Notes: generated by a model not told the origin, from the letters alone. A stretch of 64,000 nt of DNA from Symbiodinium kawagutii (GCA_009767595.1 VSDK01013054.1:166441-230440); one strand, 5' to 3'. Counted from the stretch's first letter, positions 21,514 to 31,510 are shown. Program-made: numbers and translations.

Positions 21514-24500
21514 TTCCTCCTACTCTAAGATCTTGTTGTCCTTGTTTGCGTTGACGTCTCTCTTCTCTAGCTGCTTCACGAAGTCTAAGAGTGCTGTACT
21601 CTTCTCGAAGCTGGCAAGTTCCTCTCTTCAAGACACTCCTGAGAAAGTCTGCGTTCATGATTTTGGTGAGACTATCTGCTAACTGCAGTGTGCCGTCTAT
21701 CCATCTTATACAACCTTTATGTCTTCGAAGATATTCACGTACTATGGAGAGATCGATTGAGGTGCGTTTGTCACCAATTGAGCTTGTGATTCCAGTGGAT
21801 TTCGTGATGGCGTCGTATACACTTTTGGCATCGGTGATGATGCCAAATTCAAGGGATTGAATGGCTTCTTCCCAATCTCTTGGCATGTCTTGGATCAACG
21901 AGGCATAAAAGCATTCGGCTAAAAGAAATCGATACCAGCAAGCTACAGCTGCACTCTCAACGATGGCTTGTGTCTCAGCACTCAGTGTTGAGACTGTTTT
22001 TCGCTTCAGTGTGTGGGATTTCCATGATATCATGCTAAAGCTGGATTCGTGTCCCTCTAACATCTTCTTACTTGTGGTCATAACTACATAGCCAGCTTGT
22101 GATCGATCTCCTTGTTCGCTGTCACGGGCGTTTCCCCATGCAGCATCGCTGGAGACAACGATGCACATTTCGTCGACTGGAATTGGTCGAATGGTGATTC
22201 CAACATCACGATACAGCATGGCTTCTTTCAGAAGTCGGTTGCATGTTTTCATGTCACCGATGGTTGGACGAGGAAAGCTCTGCATCAAGATTGCTACACC
22301 ACCGGCCAAATCGATACGAGTCTCTTTCGACAGCCAACTCAGTGCACCTACTTTCTCTCGCAGCTGGCGAATTTGTGTGGGATCACATGGTTCTTCATTG
22401 GGTTTCTTTGGTACCACCAGCCTATCTTTACACTTACTCATGGTATAGTACTCCTGACTGAGATGGATGCTTCCATCTTTGTGTTGAGTTACATCTTTTC
22501 CGCAGAATCTTCCGGAATCATATTCCCACTTACCAAACTTATATTGACTCTTCAGCTTTTCCATGTTGGCCTGGTGCTGTGGTCCTCCTCCACTGACTAG
22601 ATCATCGGTGGCAAGCATGATCAAACCGCTCAGATTCTTCTGGTCATCGTGTAGGAGATACAGACAAGGGTCTAGAAGGCTCGGTTTGTATCCGAGCTGT
22701 CGGAGTGCCCGATCCAGGTGTTGATTCCATCTATATGGTGCGTCTACTAAGCCGTACACTGTTTTACATATCTTGATCAAGCTACCTTCTGGAATTCCCA
22801 AGAGCTTTGCATTAGGTGGCTCACAAAACAAAGGCTCTTCTCTACAAAGTACATCTCCTTGCATGAATGCTTGGGAGAAATCGGCAAAGTGTATGCGCCA
22901 CTTCATGCTACTGATTGCTTGGAGACCCATAGTGAAAGTATCCCGGTGAATAACTGGGGAACTTGATGGAAGTGTGAAGACATCGGGATCCTTATCCCCT
23001 CTAGCGATCCATCGGCTCTTCGCTTTACAAGATTCTCCTGGTGGACTGCATTGAAGGATCTTGGATTTATCGAAGTTAGCTACATCATCGATTGGTTTGG
23101 CCACATGAAGCAACCGTGACTGCATGATTCTTTGTGAATGAGTCTGACGGACTATGTTGGCTTCTCGAGGTGGCATTACTTCGATGGCTCCATTATCTAA
23201 GTTGGTCTTCCATTCCTTGTGGATGGCTTCTTGAAACAATTGGAGATCATGCTCATTGAGATCCTTCAGCTGGATTTCTTTTCCCTTTGGATTGGTGGTG
23301 GCTTCTGGTTCTACACCGACTGGATAGAGTTCCTCGATGTCGCTATCGAAGGCTTCAGTGTCACTATCTATGATGATTTCTTCACTGGGTGCTATAGATG
23401 GAGTATACTCGATGGTTTGTTGGTCTTCATCCATTGGTTGCCATCTTGTTCTAGTTGTTGGTTGTTCTACATTTTCTTCCTCATGTCTTCTTTTCCTACT
23501 TGACCTTGCTTCTATCTCTTCTGGTGGCAAAGGTCCGCCTCTTATATCGTGAATACCTCCTTCCTGTCCTCTCCTGATCTCTTCCCGTGTTTGACACAGC
23601 CTCTGTACAACTTCACTACTGGATGCATCCTCATCAGCGCTACAGCGGCGACACTGTTCAGGGGAAGCCTTTACCAACCTTCCCTGATATGTGATGAACA
23701 CTGTGGTGGGATTTTGCAAGGCGATGATTCGACCTGGTCCATGCCAAAACTGATGATTTGGTTTTCTTGAAGCGGAATTTGGGTGATTGACTTTGGAGTG
23801 CACGCCTACCGACCAGAAAAACACCTTTTGTCCTACTTCAAAATTCCCTACGTCAAAATTCTCAGTTCGTCTTGGTCCACTCACAAGTGCTCTTGCTACA
23901 GCATCAGCACATTCTGACGAGAAAAATGCTCGTCCGGCAGCTTCTCGCATTCGAGCTTGCCTCTGTAATGCGATATCTCCGGCTTGAATGGACGAAGCAT
24001 GCATGAGGTTGTCCTCATCTCTGCTGTGGAGCAAGTCTCCGGGAATGGTAGGAGTATATCCGAAAACTCTATGTATGGCAGAGTATCCACTCTTATGTAC
24101 CAGTCGATTCTTCATGAGAGACACTGTGTCGATCAATTCGAGGAATTCCTCTCGATTGTTGATGGGGCCATACTCTAGACTGGTCTTAGAAAACATTGTC
24201 TTATATGATTTTCCCTCTCTCTCCGTGATTGCATTCTGAGTGGGACTCTCAAGACTTGATGGATCTAGCTCTGAGCCATCGGATGCACAACGAAGGGCAA
24301 ACTCCTTTTGGAATTCTCTTCCTAGGTCAGCCTTCACAATGCTTGGTGCTCCAAAGTTACGGATCCATTGTCTATAGGCTTCCCGAACTGCCTGTGCAGT
24401 ATAACTGGTGAGTGGAATTATCATTTGATATCTCGTACCCCAGCAAACCAGATTGAGGCATTTGATCTTATCTTCATGATGTTTCAAGGTGATGAGATCA

Positions 24501-25969
24501 ACTCCCAAAACTTGATTGAAGCTAAGCTCCCTTGGAGGTGCTGCCCTACGCCATGGTTTTGGTCGAGAATCTTCTCGACACTGGGAACACTCATACTGTC
24601 GTGCCAAGGCCATGGTGAGCTTGGAAGCTCCTCCCATCCGAAGGATTCTCAAAAACCGATCCTGGCATGGATGTCCTAATCCTTTATGGGTCTTATCGAT
24701 CTCTCTCAAGATCTGGCGTCGGATGTGAGGATCGACAGCGTCAATTTCCGCTTCGGACTCAATTTCTTGGGGCTGTCCTTCCTCATGCAGGGCAAATTGA
24801 TCAGCGATGTCGCTGGGCTCAGTGTTCATCCACAATTGGATGCTTTGTGGATGGGGATGTGTGACATGACGTGACTCCGAGTCTTCGGCTTGGAATTCAA
24901 TCGGATGCTCGATGATTACATCATGTTTGCATGTGGGAGACATGTGATATCCTCTAACAATCTCACTCATGTAGACATGGTATTTGTTGGGAACATCTTC
25001 TTGCATCGATTTCACATATCCCCTGAGCACTGCATCGACGAGCTGATTAGTGTACTTGGCTGCTTCTGCGGCTCTAGGTCTACCCAAAGCACTTCCGACG
25101 CATGCTTGATGTTTGTGCTTATTCTGACATGTCCTATTCAACACTTTGGCAACCTGCTTATTGTTGGTGAGAAATCCCGTTCGCTTACGGATTGGTTCAC
25201 CCAGAGCGTCGCGCTGGCCAAAGCAGCATTGGTCACATCGGGCCAGGTAGCTGCCTTCATGGTTCATAAGCCTTTTGACACTGGGTTCCTTCCAGCTGTT
25301 GGCTGACCACGGCTGCTCAAACAGGTAGGTACCACCTAGTCTTGCAACTGTTTGACAAACCAAAACAGCAAAATTCAACAAAGTTTCTGCATCTCTTCTA
25401 CGTTGAAGCCATATGGGGTCAGAGAAGCAACTGGACTTGCTGCGATGCAGACCCAAGAACTGCAGGTTACTGAACAGTTCACATGGTGGAGAGACTGCTA
25501 CAAATCCATACTTATGTTGAATCAGGTGCTGGATACATCGTTTGCGTTCTTGTGGATCTAAGAACTCGTCACCCAGAGTCAAGTCAAACGCTCGGCCGGG
25601 CTGAAGACTGGTTGATTTGAGACGAGCACTGAATCTTGGTGGACTGAAAACTTCTCCGATCAATCTGAGGTTGAGAACTTCCATGGTGAACTGTTGAAGT
25701 CTATCTTCTCCTATCTGTTGAGGTTCTTCATCTTGTTGTTCTAACTGTTGTATTCGTTCGTTGATAGCTCCCAAGATTCGTTTCCTCTCTCCAGTCTTCA
25801 TGGATCGTATCGGACTACTCACCGCTTCTTGGGGCACTTCTCGAGGTCGATCACTGTTTGGGTGAAGGTGTTGCTCTTGTAGTGCTTCACTTCCTTCAGA
25901 CCGCACAGCTTGCACACCTTCATCTGTTGATGTGCGTTGGATCCTCGATGGCTCCAGTGATGATGGCAT
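21509..25969 (-). CDS. pol: Pol polyprotein: methyltransferase-like domain, integrase, RT, RNase H
   Basis: 1486 residues from the first ATG; the true entry is probably a frameshift from the upstream frame. Residues 120-290 form an unusual domain with SPPCELFS at 160 and FEQP at 217. Integrase has HKGLGH (His428, His433), CSQC (461, 464), catalytic Asp491, Asp548 and Glu583 or 585. Reverse transcriptase (RVT_2 type) has HFADFSQAF (Asp1030) and LATDDL (Asp1122, Asp1123), where copia elements usually have YVDD. RNase H has SSDAAW (Asp1275), SAETQA (Glu1332), TDAKS (Asp1380) and LADSLTK (Asp1432). The frame is intact to a TGA in the LTR. All catalytic residues are present, so Pol itself looks functional. 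Confidence 0.93.
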   Translation of the reverse strand: MPSSLEPSRIQRTSTDEGVQAVRSEGSEALQEQHLHPNSDRPREVPQEAVSSPIRSMKTGERKRILGAINERIQQLEQQDEEPQQIGEDRLQQFTMEVLNLRLIGEVFSPPRFSARLKSTSLQPGRAFDLTLGDEFLDPQERKRCIQHLIQHKYGFVAVSPPCELFSNLQFLGLHRSKSSCFSDPIWLQRRRDAETLLNFAVLVCQTVARLGGTYLFEQPWSANSWKEPSVKRLMNHEGSYLARCDQCCFGQRDALGEPIRKRTGFLTNNKQVAKVLNRTCQNKHKHQACVGSALGRPRAAEAAKYTNQLVDAVLRGYVKSMQEDVPNKYHVYMSEIVRGYHMSPTCKHDVIIEHPIEFQAEDSESRHVTHPHPQSIQLWMNTEPSDIADQFALHEEGQPQEIESEAEIDAVDPHIRRQILREIDKTHKGLGHPCQDRFLRILRMGGASKLTMALARQYECSQCREDSRPKPWRRAAPPRELSFNQVLGVDLITLKHHEDKIKCLNLVCWGTRYQMIIPLTSYTAQAVREAYRQWIRNFGAPSIVKADLGREFQKEFALRCASDGSELDPSSLESPTQNAITEREGKSYKTMFSKTSLEYGPINNREEFLELIDTVSLMKNRLVHKSGYSAIHRVFGYTPTIPGDLLHSRDEDNLMHASSIQAGDIALQRQARMREAAGRAFFSSECADAVARALVSGPRRTENFDVGNFEVGQKVFFWSVGVHSKVNHPNSASRKPNHQFWHGPGRIIALQNPTTVFITYQGRLVKASPEQCRRCSADEDASSSEVVQRLCQTREEIRRGQEGGIHDIRGGPLPPEEIEARSSRKRRHEEENVEQPTTRTRWQPMDEDQQTIEYTPSIAPSEEIIIDSDTEAFDSDIEELYPVGVEPEATTNPKGKEIQLKDLNEHDLQLFQEAIHKEWKTNLDNGAIEVMPPREANIVRQTHSQRIMQSRLLHVAKPIDDVANFDKSKILQCSPPGESCKAKSRWIARGDKDPDVFTLPSSSPVIHRDTFTMGLQAISSMKWRIHFADFSQAFMQGDVLCREEPLFCEPPNAKLLGIPEGSLIKICKTVYGLVDAPYRWNQHLDRALRQLGYKPSLLDPCLYLLHDDQKNLSGLIMLATDDLVSGGGPQHQANMEKLKSQYKFGKWEYDSGRFCGKDVTQHKDGSIHLSQEYYTMSKCKDRLVVPKKPNEEPCDPTQIRQLREKVGALSWLSKETRIDLAGGVAILMQSFPRPTIGDMKTCNRLLKEAMLYRDVGITIRPIPVDEMCIVVSSDAAWGNARDSEQGDRSQAGYVVMTTSKKMLEGHESSFSMISWKSHTLKRKTVSTLSAETQAIVESAAVACWYRFLLAECFYASLIQDMPRDWEEAIQSLEFGIITDAKSVYDAITKSTGITSSIGDKRTSIDLSIVREYLRRHKGCIRWIDGTLQLADSLTKIMNADFLRSVLKRGTCQLREEYSTLRLREAAREERRQRKQGQQDLRVGGM
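21514..21523 (-). promoter_or_regulatory. Polypurine tract
   Basis: In sense GTAGGAGGAA, directly before the TG of the 3' LTR: the expected primer for plus-strand DNA synthesis. Confidence 0.75.
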
Positions 25970-26252
25970 TCTCGTACTTCTCGGGGCAGTCGATCCATGT
26001 GTCCTTTTCCGAGTTTCATGGAACCCACAGCGGAGTCGCTGCTCTCGGAACTGGATGAGCTGCTGCTTGATTGCCTGACAGCTTGCACACCTTCATCTGT
26101 TGATGTGCGTTGGATCCTCGATGGCTCCAGTGATGATGGCATTCTCGTACTTCTCGGGGCAGTCGATCCATGTGTCCTTTTCCGAGTTTCATGGAACCCA
26201 CAGCGGAGTCGCTGCTCTCGGAACTGGATGAGCTGCTGCTTGATTGCCTGAC
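25819..26252 (-). pseudogene. Displaced C-terminal part of the GRF protein
   Basis: After the duplication, the original reading continues in a different frame: Ser run, VGSMKLGKGHMDRLP, then CKLCGLKEVKHY and a stop at 25819-25821. A Cys/His-rich stretch (ECHHHWSH and CKLCG) may be a second metal site. It overlaps the Pol frame by about 150 bases. Confidence 0.6.
25907..26252. repeat. Exact 173-bp tandem duplication
   Basis: 25907-26079 and 26080-26252 read as identical. 173 is not a multiple of three, so the downstream half of the zinc-finger frame moves to another frame. Either it arose after, or just before, this insertion, or it is an assembly error. Confidence 0.9.
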
Positions 26253-26873
26253 GGTTCTCTTCCCTTTTGGCTTGGGTGATGCTCTCGGCTTCTCCTGGGA
26301 GGAGCTGCCAGGTGTCTTGTGCATCATCTTCTTGAACTCTTCGGCCTTGTTGTCCGAGATCCAGACGAAATAGTCGCATTGGGTCCTTCCATGGGTCTTT
26401 GGGCATCGCATGAACTGTCGAAGATAGTTCGTTCCCTCCTTGCGACTGGTGTGAAGGGTTGCTTCCAGTCCACAGTAGCACAGGTACTTCCCGGAAGCAT
26501 CTGGGCTGGTAGTTCTTGGACTCGGGCTGGAGACTGGCTCTTCCTTCACTCGACTGCGTCGAGTCTTGGTTGGGCTGGATGTCGGTTCTTCCTTCACTGA
26601 GCTTCGGTGACTCCTGGCTGGTGGTGACTCCACCAGGTGAAAGCTCCCGAGGCTGCTGGCCGAAGATCTCTTGCTCCTGCTCTCTTTCTTCCGGAATGGG
26701 ATCAATTCCGGACTGGGAGACCGTTGACGACGGCTTCCCTTCTTGTTCTGAGCAATCATGTATCCGACATGTTCTTGAATCTCCATCAGATCCTCCGTGT
26801 CGGCTCCCATACTCATCATCGCTGCCAGTGCATGGAGAAAGGCGGTGATCATCGGAAAGGCCAAGCCGGGCAT
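26016..26873 (-). CDS. GRF-type zinc-finger protein of the copia element
   Basis: 285 codons from an ATG at 26873, overlapping the protease frame by 25 bases in the -1 frame. Residues 45-125 are Ser/Pro/Arg/Lys rich. Residues 130-171 match the GRF zinc finger: Cys132-x-Cys134-Gly, then Cys157-Pro and Cys166, with the trailing YFVW. A Ser run follows at about 210. The last 20 or so residues are junk produced by the 173-bp duplication. In the second copy the genuine frame continues in 26481-25819 and ends CPKKR. GRF fingers occur in DNA-repair and topoisomerase proteins and bind single-stranded nucleic acid, so a nucleic-acid chaperone or integration role is inferred. Confidence 0.75.
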   Translation of the reverse strand: MPGLAFPMITAFLHALAAMMSMGADTEDLMEIQEHVGYMIAQNKKGSRRQRSPSPELIPFRKKESRSKRSSASSLGSFHLVESPPARSHRSSVKEEPTSSPTKTRRSRVKEEPVSSPSPRTTSPDASGKYLCYCGLEATLHTSRKEGTNYLRQFMRCPKTHGRTQCDYFVWISDNKAEEFKKMMHKTPGSSSQEKPRASPKPKGKRTVRQSSSSSSSSESSDSAVGSMKLGKGHMDRLPREVRECHHHWSHRGSNAHQQMKVCKLSGNQAAAHPVPRAATPLWVP

Positions 26874-27634
26874 GACCTTTTGTAGGGATTCTCGACTACT
26901 TCCCTCTTACCCCTTTCTTCTTCTGTGGAATTGTGCATGTGTTGCATGTATATGGTGCACTCATCAGCAATGATCTTTTTGGGCTTCCATGTGACACGAG
27001 TTGAAAGGTCTTGTTCGAGATGGGAGAATTCGAACATGTGTACGCACAGCTGACCTCGATGGTTGAAAGAGATCTCACTTTGTTCCTGTAGCTTCTCATA
27101 TATCAACTGGGTTTGATCCAAATCTATGATAGCTCCTACCGCCTTCATGATTGGAAGTGAGATCAGCAGTGGTGCGTCCGGGGTGTCTTGAAGCACTGCG
27201 GCACGAATCTGTCCGGGCCGTCGACCAAAACACACTGGGATGACAGCGACACAGTCAGTGGTGGTTTCTCCTCCTACTCCCTTAAACCTGAAAAGTTGCC
27301 TCTGATACCGGATCTTCATTCCAGGTGGAAGTTGCTGCGCAATTCGTTGTAGCGTGTGACTACCCACTGCTGTTCTTTGACATCCGGTGTCCAAGACCGC
27401 TTGGACGGGCTCATGCTCTACGGAACTCTGGCTACTACTGGCTGAGTCGATGGTGGACAAAATGTCTCTGGCTGACTCAGGGGGTTGAGGTTTCTGTACA
27501 AAATGCTCGTGCCGTATCTTGCTAAACATGGAATAAAAATTGGATGACATGAAAACATGTGACTTCCTACCTGAGCTGAGTGACGTCACCCTATCGACTT
27601 CAGCAATCCATTGTGGCAAGAAGCATACTTCCTA
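26849..27634 (-). CDS. PR: Aspartic protease of the copia element
   Basis: Same frame as Gag, separated from it only by the TAG at 27632-27634. There is no ATG near its beginning, so it is probably made by stop readthrough as Gag-PR. The active-site block is AVLDTGCQRTAVG (Asp about 35 codons after the first internal Met-Ser). A second hydrophobic-Gly block, IMKAVGAIIDLD, lies where the flap and C-terminal strand of retropepsins fall. The frame ends in PAWPFR and a TGA. Length (about 256) is longer than a minimal retropepsin, with an unassigned C-terminal extension. Confidence 0.8.
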
Positions 27635-28834
27635 TTCAGAGAGCACCAGGGCTTTCCCTGATGCATCATCATCATCATCCATGGCTTCGACGAGAGACCA
27701 CCAGGTGCTTTGAGCACCGGATGGATTGGCACTGGGATTCGATGGATTGGCACTTGAATGGGAGTTACCATTGGATTTCTGGGGGCACTCACGATGCCAA
27801 TGTCCAAGAGCATTGCAGTTCTTACACCTGGTAACTGCCTTCAATGCCTGTACATCTCTACGGGTCGTGTTGGATGGCTGAACAGGTCTGAAACCACGGG
27901 AGTTCCTCACTTCATTCTTCTTCTGCTGGACCTGGCGATAGCTCATCTGCACTGGACGAGAGATCTTCTGCTTAATGAGACTCATCAGGATCTCCTTAGC
28001 AGACTCCTCCGTGACCTCCTCATCCATGGGGATGGCCTGCTCGTCCAACTCCTGCAGTGCTTGCTCAAGCACTGACACATCATCGTCCTCAGTCGCATCC
28101 TGAGGATCCTCAGTCGTGGGATCTTGAAGCCATATGTTCTCCTTCTTATGAATCTTTTCCTCACTGTCTAGGAGGCGCATTTTGAGCTTGCGCATTGCAT
28201 CCACCACAGTGTCATACTTCAAGTCACCACCTGTGATGGTGATCAATCGCTCCATGGTCTCATTGTCAACTTTGGCTTGACGGAGAAAAAGGAATCCTCT
28301 GGCTTCGGATGGCAGCTCAACTTTGTGGCGCTTTACCTTGCGCACCGCCTCCTCGAACTTGTTCCTGAAGGCCGAGATGTCATCTTCAGGACGTCGAAGG
28401 TCACTAAAGAAGAGCTTGAACATGGAATTCCAGAGGCTTTCCAACTCCTCCTTCCCGTAGTACTCGGGACTAGCCAAGAGCTTGAGGAGCTGCAAGCCAT
28501 TGTCGCGGCTGTTGCACCAATCATCGTCCTCCACGAGGTGCTTGACGGATTCAAAAGCACGTCCTGAGAGTGCTTGGAGCATCCGTGGCCCCCTTGCCAG
28601 AGGGTCTAAGTTGGTGCTGTGCAGCCAAAGCTTAGCTCGTAGCTTGTACTCCTCAAAGACACCTGGAGATCTGTCGCCGTTGTAAGACGGCGGCGGTCCC
28701 ACTGATCCGCGATTGCGGGTGACAGAACTGTTGGTGTTGCTGCTATCACCAACTGAGTCTGCCTCTTCCTCATCATAGCCCCCATCATACTCCCCAGGCT
28801 GACCTCTCCATTGACGACCGGATCGGCTTGCCAT
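27632..28834 (-). CDS. gag: Gag / nucleocapsid protein
   Basis: 400 codons from ATG 28834, 113 bases after the 5' LTR. The N-terminal 50 residues are Gly/Glu/Asp rich. Residues about 55-230 are the helical UBN2/DUF4219-like capsid region typical of copia Gag (YKLRAKLWLHST, GRAFESVKHL, FRNKFEEAV). Acidic residues occupy about 240-275. A CCHC zinc knuckle, CKNCNALGHWHREC, lies at 337-350. It ends ALVLSE then TAG, and the next in-frame codons open the protease. It coats the RNA and forms the particle. Confidence 0.9.
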   Translation of the reverse strand: MASRSGRQWRGQPGEYDGGYDEEEADSVGDSSNTNSSVTRNRGSVGPPPSYNGDRSPGVFEEYKLRAKLWLHSTNLDPLARGPRMLQALSGRAFESVKHLVEDDDWCNSRDNGLQLLKLLASPEYYGKEELESLWNSMFKLFFSDLRRPEDDISAFRNKFEEAVRKVKRHKVELPSEARGFLFLRQAKVDNETMERLITITGGDLKYDTVVDAMRKLKMRLLDSEEKIHKKENIWLQDPTTEDPQDATEDDDVSVLEQALQELDEQAIPMDEEVTEESAKEILMSLIKQKISRPVQMSYRQVQQKKNEVRNSRGFRPVQPSNTTRRDVQALKAVTRCKNCNALGHWHRECPQKSNGNSHSSANPSNPSANPSGAQSTWWSLVEAMDDDDDASGKALVLSE

Positions 28835-28932
28835 GGTATGACTTGCTATGGTTCAGAATGACACACTTCGTGTCCTTCACGCACACAATCAGCCAGTTCA
28901 GAGTTGCGGATTCCCAAAGGCTGGATGATCAA

Positions 28933-28947
28933 GCTCCGAAATACCAA
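28933..28947 (-). promoter_or_regulatory. Primer-binding site
   Basis: Sense TTGGTATTTCGGAGC follows the 5' LTR at once. The copia consensus complementary to the initiator tRNA-Met 3' end is TGGTATCAGAGC. TGGTAT and GAGC match with a changed middle, so an initiator-Met-type primer is inferred. Confidence 0.6.
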
Positions 28948-29119
28948 TTTGAACCGGGGATCAACCCTCAAGACCACAGGATTTCCACTGAGCACACGCC
29001 GCAGTGCTCAGCACACCATCTTTTTGCTAGGCACGAACCCCCTGAGTCTTGGGAACAAAGTCAGCGGAAGCGGCAGGATGAAAAGGGGCAACAAGATCAT
29101 GCCATGTTCAGAGATCACA
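28948..29119 (-). repeat. 5' LTR
   Basis: 172 bp, identical to 21342-21513 as read. It should hold the promoter and polyadenylation signals; no TATA box is obvious. Confidence 0.95.
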
Positions 29120-29134
29120 ATAATCTTGATCATC

Positions 29135-29196
<62 letters not shown>

Positions 29197-29225
29197 TGTC
29201 ATCATTGTCATCGTCATCATCATCC
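29120..29225. repeat. Target duplication ATAAT plus right half of ATC satellite
   Basis: ATAAT at 29120-29124, then CTTGATCATC and a pure (ATC)n run, continuing the array interrupted at 21336. Confidence 0.9.
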
Positions 29226-30313
29226 TCGTGGGCTATTGTTCTTAGCATGCAAAATCTAAACCAATGCGCCTTCACCATGACTATCGGCTATTGCCGTTCT
29301 CCTGAGCCGCGTTTGGGCCACCCGACCGGTACAAGGGCGCCGTTCCGTCCGGGAATTCCCGATGCAGTCGTAGCGCCACCTGGTGTTGGCTGTTCCATCA
29401 ACATTCATCACGCAAGCGTTAGCAGCTTCCCCAAACCCATGAGGATCTTCATGTTAAGAGGTAAAGGGCTGCGCTGTTCACCACATGAACGCAGTTCTCA
29501 AGAGTGTCACGCAATGCAATCAAGCCACCAACTGACCAACCACCGGTGTCGTAGGCGTATTGTATCCGCAGAGTAAAAAATACTGTTGATCTATACATAG
29601 TGATTGATCACTAGAACAGTATATCCCAATGATCTATGATCATCATCTATGATCATAATCTATGATCATCATCTATGATCATAATCTATGATCAAAATCT
29701 ATGATCATAATCTATTGTTGACTACAGTATTAGATCATATATATATATATATATATACATACATAAATTCAAATCTATGATCATAGCGACCGATTGGGAT
29801 AGTATCACCAATCTATCACTAACTATCGCAATAGTTGGTGAGAGTATCCCAATTACGAACTGTTGAAAGCCAACTTGCCACTATTCCAATTGTCAATAAT
29901 TACGTCAGCGTTAAGTTTAAGCACTTGAGATATCCCATCATTTAATATTAGCCACAACTGTAGAACTGTGCTATCTATGACCATCAATATTCATTGCTAG
30001 GCAATCAAAGAATGATCGTATGATGGTTTCTCAAGTCATAGGGGTACCCCTGAACCATCCAGTTTATTAACCATTTACAACAAACACCATAGATATCCCA
30101 TATAATCATCATTATCAACCACTATAACCAACTAAATATGTCCCATATAATCATCATTAATCACTACTAACCGACTATAACTAGACTAAATATATCCCGT
30201 ATACATCATAGATACCATCTACCATCAGGCCACTCCTGGTAGCTCCTGGCACCGCTCCTCCTTTAAATGGACATAGGGATACCCCTGGCTCCGAATCGCT
30301 CCCTCCAAACCAC
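29226..30313. other. Repeats; no gene supported
   Basis: A 13-bp TCTATGATCATCA minisatellite lies at 29632-29713 and an (AT)n run at 29733-29756. A partial family A element starts at 30023 (GGTTTCTCAAGTCATAGGGG). The GC-richer block at 29300-29570 is open in several frames without motif. Confidence 0.5.
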
Positions 30314-30408
30314 CGGCCAGCCATAGAGGCGCCTCTGAGAGCCGTTGCAGCCCCAAGCTGCTGAGATCCACCGGGCAGGGCCTGGCGCAGGGCCCACGGC
30401 TGGTGCAC
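30314..30408 (-). CDS. Exon 4 of an unrecognised minus-strand chain
   Basis: Acceptor CCCCTTTCAG|G with a good pyrimidine tract, 95 bases, donor GCCG|GTGGTTTGG. In phase with 31654-31766 it reads CTSRGPCARPCPV and LSSLGLQRLSEAPLWLA. The donor coincides with the first bases of an inverted-repeat-type element that also occurs near 33345 (GGTGGTTTGGAGGGAGC). No family is recognised. Confidence 0.5.
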
Positions 30409-31510
30409 CTGAAAGGGGTCAGTCATCTCTGTCATTCATAGTCATCACTGACCCAACCCCCCTGGTGTCCATCATAACTCGTATTACCAAGTAATATCAT
30501 CTATGGATATCGTCACTAAGTGACTCTTTTTTGAGATTGATATTGGGAATATCCATAAGTAAAGAATAGATCATTGGTAAGAATCGATAAGTGATCATAC
30601 CAAGAACAAATGACTGACCCAAACAATGATTATCAATGTCCATAGATCGTTGGTATATGAATAAGTTGTCATAGATCAATGGGATCCTAACACTCATCAT
30701 AGATCATTGGAAAGAATATATAATTTCTGTTAATGATTGATTGATAGTTCATCATCTACTGGTGGGCCAGTTTCGCCATTCTCCGAAATATGCTTGTCAA
30801 TCAACCAATCTTTCCAAAAAGCTAGGAAAGTAACGAGATGTTTTAAACCTGTGTAATGGTTCATAGTTTTCACTGGTTCTTAGTGACGCTTAAGCTGCTC
30901 AGTCATGGTTGATCCAAGTTCTCGCTTGTTCTTGGTGCTGCTTTGTGATGGTACATGTTGAACTGGCGAAGCGAAGGTTTACACAGCAAGCCATGGCGAG
31001 GGCTCAACCATTTTCTATCAGCGCAACCATCGTGTAGCTGCTCGTCCCATCAGCATCAGCCATGGTATCGATTCCCCGAGCCCTGAACCAAGGGGTGCTA
31101 CCTGGGGCTTAGTGATACAATGGGTGAAGGCTTGATTCAAAGCTGAAAGTATCGGCAAGCCTGTGGATTTCAACACATAGATCAACGAATGACGTTAGCA
31201 TCGACAATAAGCATTTGCTAAAACTACTTGGAACAAGCAAATCAATCAACATACATTGCATAATAATACATGTGAAGGACTCTGGGGGAAGTTTTCGTCC
31301 CAACATCTACGCAAACAACAATCGCATCCGCACAGGAAGGAAATGAGCAACACTGGAATCTTCCAATATCGGTCGTAATGGTGTTGGACAATGCAACATG
31401 CTTTCTCCTGATAGCATCGATCCTAAATAGGTAAAACTGAAGCGATGCCAAGCGGTTTGAGTTTGCTGACAATTTTACATACGACGTACTGTATATGATC
31501 TGATCATCAT

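Larger units (their letters stand above)
21342..29119 (-). mobile_element. Complete Ty1/copia LTR retrotransposon
   Basis: 7778 bp, sense on the minus strand. Two 172-bp LTRs look identical base for base. They are flanked by ATAAT duplications, a primer-binding site and a polypurine tract. The order is Gag, protease, a GRF-zinc-finger protein, then integrase before reverse transcriptase, which is diagnostic of the copia lineage. Identical LTRs imply a recent insertion. Internal breaks (a stop between Gag and protease, and a 173-bp duplication) mean this copy may need readthrough or frameshifting, or be defective. It has split a simple-sequence array, which would tolerate the insertion. Confidence 0.95.

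Noticed and set aside
21591..25561. Plus-strand open frames opposite Pol
   Set aside because: Shadows of the 1486-codon minus-strand frame; no motifs.
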